Part shown: positions 29,581-32,317 of the stretch, one piece after another
Layout: the number at the start of each line of letters is the position of its first letter
How positions within the stretch are numbered: position 1 is the first letter of the stretch
Origin: an uncultured Lachnospiraceae bacterium
GTDB taxonomy: Bacteria > Bacillota > Clostridia > Lachnospirales > Lachnospiraceae
NCBI GenBank assembly: GCA_910583835.1
Contig: CAJTYM010000047.1
Coordinates: forward strand, 1 to 32,317
Length of the DNA: 32,317 nt
Direction: 5' to 3'
Made by a program: the position numbers and the translations under genes
Notes under the pieces: generated by a model
Databases searched by the model: none
What the model saw: only the letters and a program-made list of their open reading frames with translations
What the model was told of the DNA's origin: nothing

Positions 29581-31392
29581 TCAGCGGAGAATTTGTTGTC
29601 CATGTAGTGGGGAGGACGAGTTCCGGGCGTCCAGTTTATTTAAGGCAATGATTAGGACATTAAGCCCCATATTGCGCGAGTAATCAAATGTATCGGCAAG
29701 GGATGAAATCATTTTGATGCCAAACCTCTCTTTCCCATCTGAAGCCCCAGCCATATTCAGATAATCGGAAGGGTCAAAGGCGGAGCCGTTATCGCGTAAA
29801 CGTATAATGACAGACTCCGGTTTATTGAAAATCAGCACGTCAAACCACTTCTTTTCTCCTGGCTTAAAAGCATGCTGCACAACATTGCCAGCCATTTCCT
29901 CTATACAAAGAGATATTTCATTCAACATTTTGTGGTCGATATTCCAGTTATTTTCCAGCCGCAAAATGCCGGAAGAAATATTCATCACCTCGTCCATGCT
30001 GTTGCCGATAGAAAACTCCAGCCTGTCCTTCGGATTTCCTCCGAAATCCTCTTCCAGAAGCATATAAGACGATATTTTCAGGGAAAATTTTCTGTTTTTA
30101 ACGGAAACAAATAATACAACTGATATAAACGTCAATACTTCCCCGAGAAAAAATGCTGTCCATACGCCGGTGCTGCCCATAGGCTTAATTAGCAGAAATG
30201 CCATAACCACGGTATATACCAGGCTCTGGAGTACGCAAATCAAAGTAGCCAGGCCTGTTTTCCTGGTACTTTGATAGAAATTCATCATAATCGTGTTTGT
30301 TAAAGCAATAGGCATTCCGATGGCGAACATCCGTATGGCTGTATTTGACATTTCCATAATAGCAGGATCCGTAACCCCGAAGATACCTACGAAAAATGAT
30401 GGGAACAAAAGCAGGATGGCCGCTCCTGCTACGCATAGGGCCATCCCTATTCGCAGCGACGTCTTTAAGGTATCTCCAAGTGCGGTCCGGTCTTCTTCCC
30501 CATAGAACATGCCCGTCACCGGAATTGCTGCTTGTCCAATACCGACAATCAATGCGCCTACGATATTGTTTGCCTGTGTCCGGACATTCAGCGCCGTGAC
30601 TGCGCCCACGCCGATAACAGTTACCATAAGGTTATTCAGAATCATCACTTTAAGGGTATCGCTGATGCGGCTGATTGCCGTGGGCGCTCCGGTTACGACC
30701 ATGGAGGACAGTTCTTTTCCGATACCTTTTACTGCTGTCAGTTTCAGCGTATTGTATTTTCTGGTAAAATGCGAACAGCCTACCAGAACAGCAATGAAAT
30801 AGCTGATGGTCGTCGCCAGCGCCATACCCAACATACCTTTATGTAATACAAGCACCATACAAAGGTCAAGCGCAATGTTACATACCGTCATAACGGCGAT
30901 ACACAGGATTGGCAGGCGCGGGGAACCGTCAATGCGGAAAAATCCCATCAGCGCCGTCATCATAATCGTGGGAAGGGCGCCCAAAAAATAACCATACAGA
31001 TATTGGGTGGTCAGCTCTTTTAGTGTTCCCTGTGCACCCAGAATGCCGGCAATCTGCGGTGCAAAAAGCAAGCCGATGACTGTAAGGGCCGCTCCCACAA
31101 GAAATGCAAACAGTATGGTAACAGTAAAAATACGGCAGACCTGTTCCTTGTCACCTCTGCCAAGCGCCTGGGAAGCCCTTGCGGTCCCTCCGCCGGAACA
31201 GATATTCCCAAAGGCAGAAAAAATCAGGCTCACAGGCCCCACAATACCCATTGCGCCCAATGCGTCTGAACCGAGAAAACAACCGACAATCATATTGTCA
31301 ATCAGCATTCCTACCGTTGCCGTCAATGCTGTTAATATGGAAACTATCACAAAAGAACGGTATAAATGCCGTACGATATAATCATTTTTCAT
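29581..31392 (-). CDS. MATE-type transporter fused to RsbW-like ATPase domain
   Basis: A 603-residue fusion. Residues 1 to about 440 are a MATE-family drug or metabolite exporter: 12 membrane helices, DNMIVGCFLGSDALGAMGIVGP in helix 1, the IDGSPRLPI loop, and a second half with TNTIMMNFYQSTRKTGLAT. After about 470 comes a soluble GHKL ATPase: LNEISLCIEEMAGNVVQHAF (N box, Glu-x4-Asn), VIIRLRDNGSAFDPSDY (G1 box) and GIKMISSLADTFDYSRNMGLNVLIIAL (G2 region), as in anti-sigma kinases of the RsbW/SpoIIAB type. The combination is unusual; the ATPase may respond to substrate or link export to signalling. The start overlaps the 3' end of the phosphotransferase gene by 11 bp, so both are co-translated. 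Confidence 0.9.
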   Translation of the reverse strand: MKNDYIVRHLYRSFVIVSILTALTATVGMLIDNMIVGCFLGSDALGAMGIVGPVSLIFSAFGNICSGGGTARASQALGRGDKEQVCRIFTVTILFAFLVGAALTVIGLLFAPQIAGILGAQGTLKELTTQYLYGYFLGALPTIMMTALMGFFRIDGSPRLPILCIAVMTVCNIALDLCMVLVLHKGMLGMALATTISYFIAVLVGCSHFTRKYNTLKLTAVKGIGKELSSMVVTGAPTAISRISDTLKVMILNNLMVTVIGVGAVTALNVRTQANNIVGALIVGIGQAAIPVTGMFYGEEDRTALGDTLKTSLRIGMALCVAGAAILLLFPSFFVGIFGVTDPAIMEMSNTAIRMFAIGMPIALTNTIMMNFYQSTRKTGLATLICVLQSLVYTVVMAFLLIKPMGSTGVWTAFFLGEVLTFISVVLFVSVKNRKFSLKISSYMLLEEDFGGNPKDRLEFSIGNSMDEVMNISSGILRLENNWNIDHKMLNEISLCIEEMAGNVVQHAFKPGEKKWFDVLIFNKPESVIIRLRDNGSAFDPSDYLNMAGASDGKERFGIKMISSLADTFDYSRNMGLNVLIIALNKLDARNSSSPLHGQQILR

Positions 31393-32317
31393 TGGAATCT
31401 CCTCGTTTTTTCAATGCTGCCGTCATAGCATCCAATACATCATCCTGAGAGATTATGTAGCCCAAAAACTGCCTAATCTGTTCCAGATTGTCCACAACAC
31501 CGCACTGGTCAATCTCCAAAAGCGACATATATGCCATTGCTACACGGTAAGCGATAAACAGCTCCAACTGGTCCCAATAATGTCCGTCACATTCCTTATT
31601 TAACTCATAACCCATCTTAAAATAGGGAAGGATGTCCTCGTACAGCACTTTGCGGCAGTCTTCCCCTGCTTTATAGCCCATAAGGAAACATGCCTGGACA
31701 AAGCTGGCCACGTCATACAGATAATGGGCATAGGTACAGCCGTCAAAATCGAACAGCCAGATATTATTTTCCTCCACAAAAAAATTGTTAATATGAAAAT
31801 CTCCATGGCAGATGCCATATCGGCCGATTTCTTCCGGCAGGCTGTTTACTTTCTCCTGAATGTCCTGGATCCTCTTTTCGATTTCAGGCGGCATATTTTT
31901 TGCCACGCGGTTTTTTAATTCCCCAAAAGTATCTTTCATCCGCTTACGGGCATACTGGATTCCCAGCTCTCTTTCGTTAGTGCTGACATGATGGATGGTT
32001 CCCAGCAGGTCGCCCACACAGATAAAGAACATAGGCTTCATCTCGGTAGTCAGCTTAATGTTCCCCCGCGCTGTACGGAACATACTGGCGCGGTATAAGA
32101 CCCCATCAATCTCAAATTCCTCCAGAAGAATCCCATTTAGCGACTCATTTGGCTCGCAGATGGTCTGTTTGAACGGTTTTAAGTCGTCTACCCACATCAA
32201 TTCGCTGAGAATCTCTTTTCTGCTCTTTTTTGGCGAGATGCTAACGCGAATCATATATGGCTTTTCTGAAAAAATGAAAGCATAATTCTGTGTTGAAAAA
32301 CGGCATACCGCCTCATC
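31382..32317 (-). CDS. APH/choline-kinase-type phosphotransferase, 5' end outside window
   Basis: A kinase-fold phosphotransferase acting on small molecules (aminoglycosides, choline, homoserine and others). The Brenner motif is CHGDFHINNFFVE (catalytic Asp and Asn), followed by IWLFDFDGCTYAHYLYDVA (metal-binding Asp), then a helical C-terminus with YWDQLELFIAYRVAMAYMSLLEI. An ATG exists at 32254, but the frame stays open to the window edge and reads FSTQNYAFIFSEKPYMIRVS, the usual N-lobe strand order, so the real start is to the right. It is translationally coupled with the MATE-ATPase gene. A resistance role (modify then export) is possible, but the substrate is unknown. Confidence 0.88.
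   Translation of the reverse strand, partial: DEAVCRFSTQNYAFIFSEKPYMIRVSISPKKSRKEILSELMWVDDLKPFKQTICEPNESLNGILLEEFEIDGVLYRASMFRTARGNIKLTTEMKPMFFICVGDLLGTIHHVSTNERELGIQYARKRMKDTFGELKNRVAKNMPPEIEKRIQDIQEKVNSLPEEIGRYGICHGDFHINNFFVEENNIWLFDFDGCTYAHYLYDVASFVQACFLMGYKAGEDCRKVLYEDILPYFKMGYELNKECDGHYWDQLELFIAYRVAMAYMSLLEIDQCGVVDNLEQIRQFLGYIISQDDVLDAMTAALKKRGDSNEK

Noticed and set aside
1..32317. CRISPR array, tRNA or rRNA genes
   Set aside because: No regularly spaced identical repeats with unique spacers, no cloverleaf with a T-loop consensus and no rRNA segments were seen. The tandem repeats in hemZ and the peptide gene are contiguous and coding.

Overview
The window reads like the chromosome of a Lachnospiraceae-type gut Firmicute (Clostridium cluster XIVa). 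The evidence is clostridial gene families (a TadZ-like ATPase, a HemZ-type radical SAM enzyme, an EpsG-like membrane protein, an rSAM/SPASM peptide maturase), strong AGGAGG ribosome binding sites, SigA promoters and several mobile remnants. No species can be named from the sequence alone.

Layout. (1) Positions 1-2.4 kb hold the end of an integrated element: a large serine recombinase cut by the left window edge. It is followed within about 50 bp by an N-acetylmuramoyl-L-alanine amidase gene that starts abruptly at its His-Gly-Gly zinc motif, so the element appears to have integrated inside that gene. (2) 2.4-5.5 kb: a small Cro/CI regulator with two near-identical 22-bp operators, a TadZ/ParA-like ATPase without the rest of a Tad locus, a cyclophilin and an SSB-like protein. 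(3) 5.5-11.6 kb: a 280-bp repeat unit bounded by 32-bp direct repeats, then a cobalamin-adenosyltransferase-like gene, dapA and dapB (lysine/diaminopimelate), a LacI-type regulator, a class V aminotransferase and nadA. (4) 11.6-15.6 kb, minus strand: an EpsG-like membrane protein, a secreted/anchored pair of unknown proteins, and an overlapping pair made of a queuosine-precursor transporter and a radical SAM protein, probably queuine salvage. (5) 15.9-21.3 kb: a GmrSD-like DUF262/DUF1524/DUF4357 defence gene broken by an internal deletion and by an in-frame TAG, a hypothetical protein, an MBL hydrolase and a HemZ-like enzyme carrying 39-bp tandem repeats and a perfect terminator-like hairpin inside its coding sequence.

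(6) 21.4-29.6 kb is an acquired, mosaic region. It opens with the 5' part of a group II intron placed directly behind a rho-independent terminator. Next comes an AT-rich TetR - short-chain dehydrogenase - condensation-type acyltransferase - Cys-rich KTR cassette, then a DUF3592 membrane protein. After that comes a minus-strand peptide-natural-product (RiPP) operon: a 71-residue Cys-rich precursor with four Cys-X3-Asp motifs in 13-residue repeats, a radical SAM/SPASM maturase, a zinc-less MDR oxidoreductase and a small ORF. A divergent HxlR regulator lies on the other side of an inverted-repeat operator. The region ends in decayed coding fragments and a 165-bp near-perfect foldback element. (7) 29.6-32.3 kb, minus strand: a MATE-type transporter fused to an RsbW-like ATPase domain, and an overlapping aminoglycoside/choline-kinase-type phosphotransferase cut by the right window edge.

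The most promising candidate for a little-described system is the RiPP operon at about 25.8-28.9 kb. The Cys-X3-Asp spacing and the SPASM maturase suggest a multi-thioether (ranthipeptide/freyrasin-like) product. The MDR enzyme is translationally coupled to the maturase, and an HxlR protein with an N-terminal cysteine is the likely local regulator.
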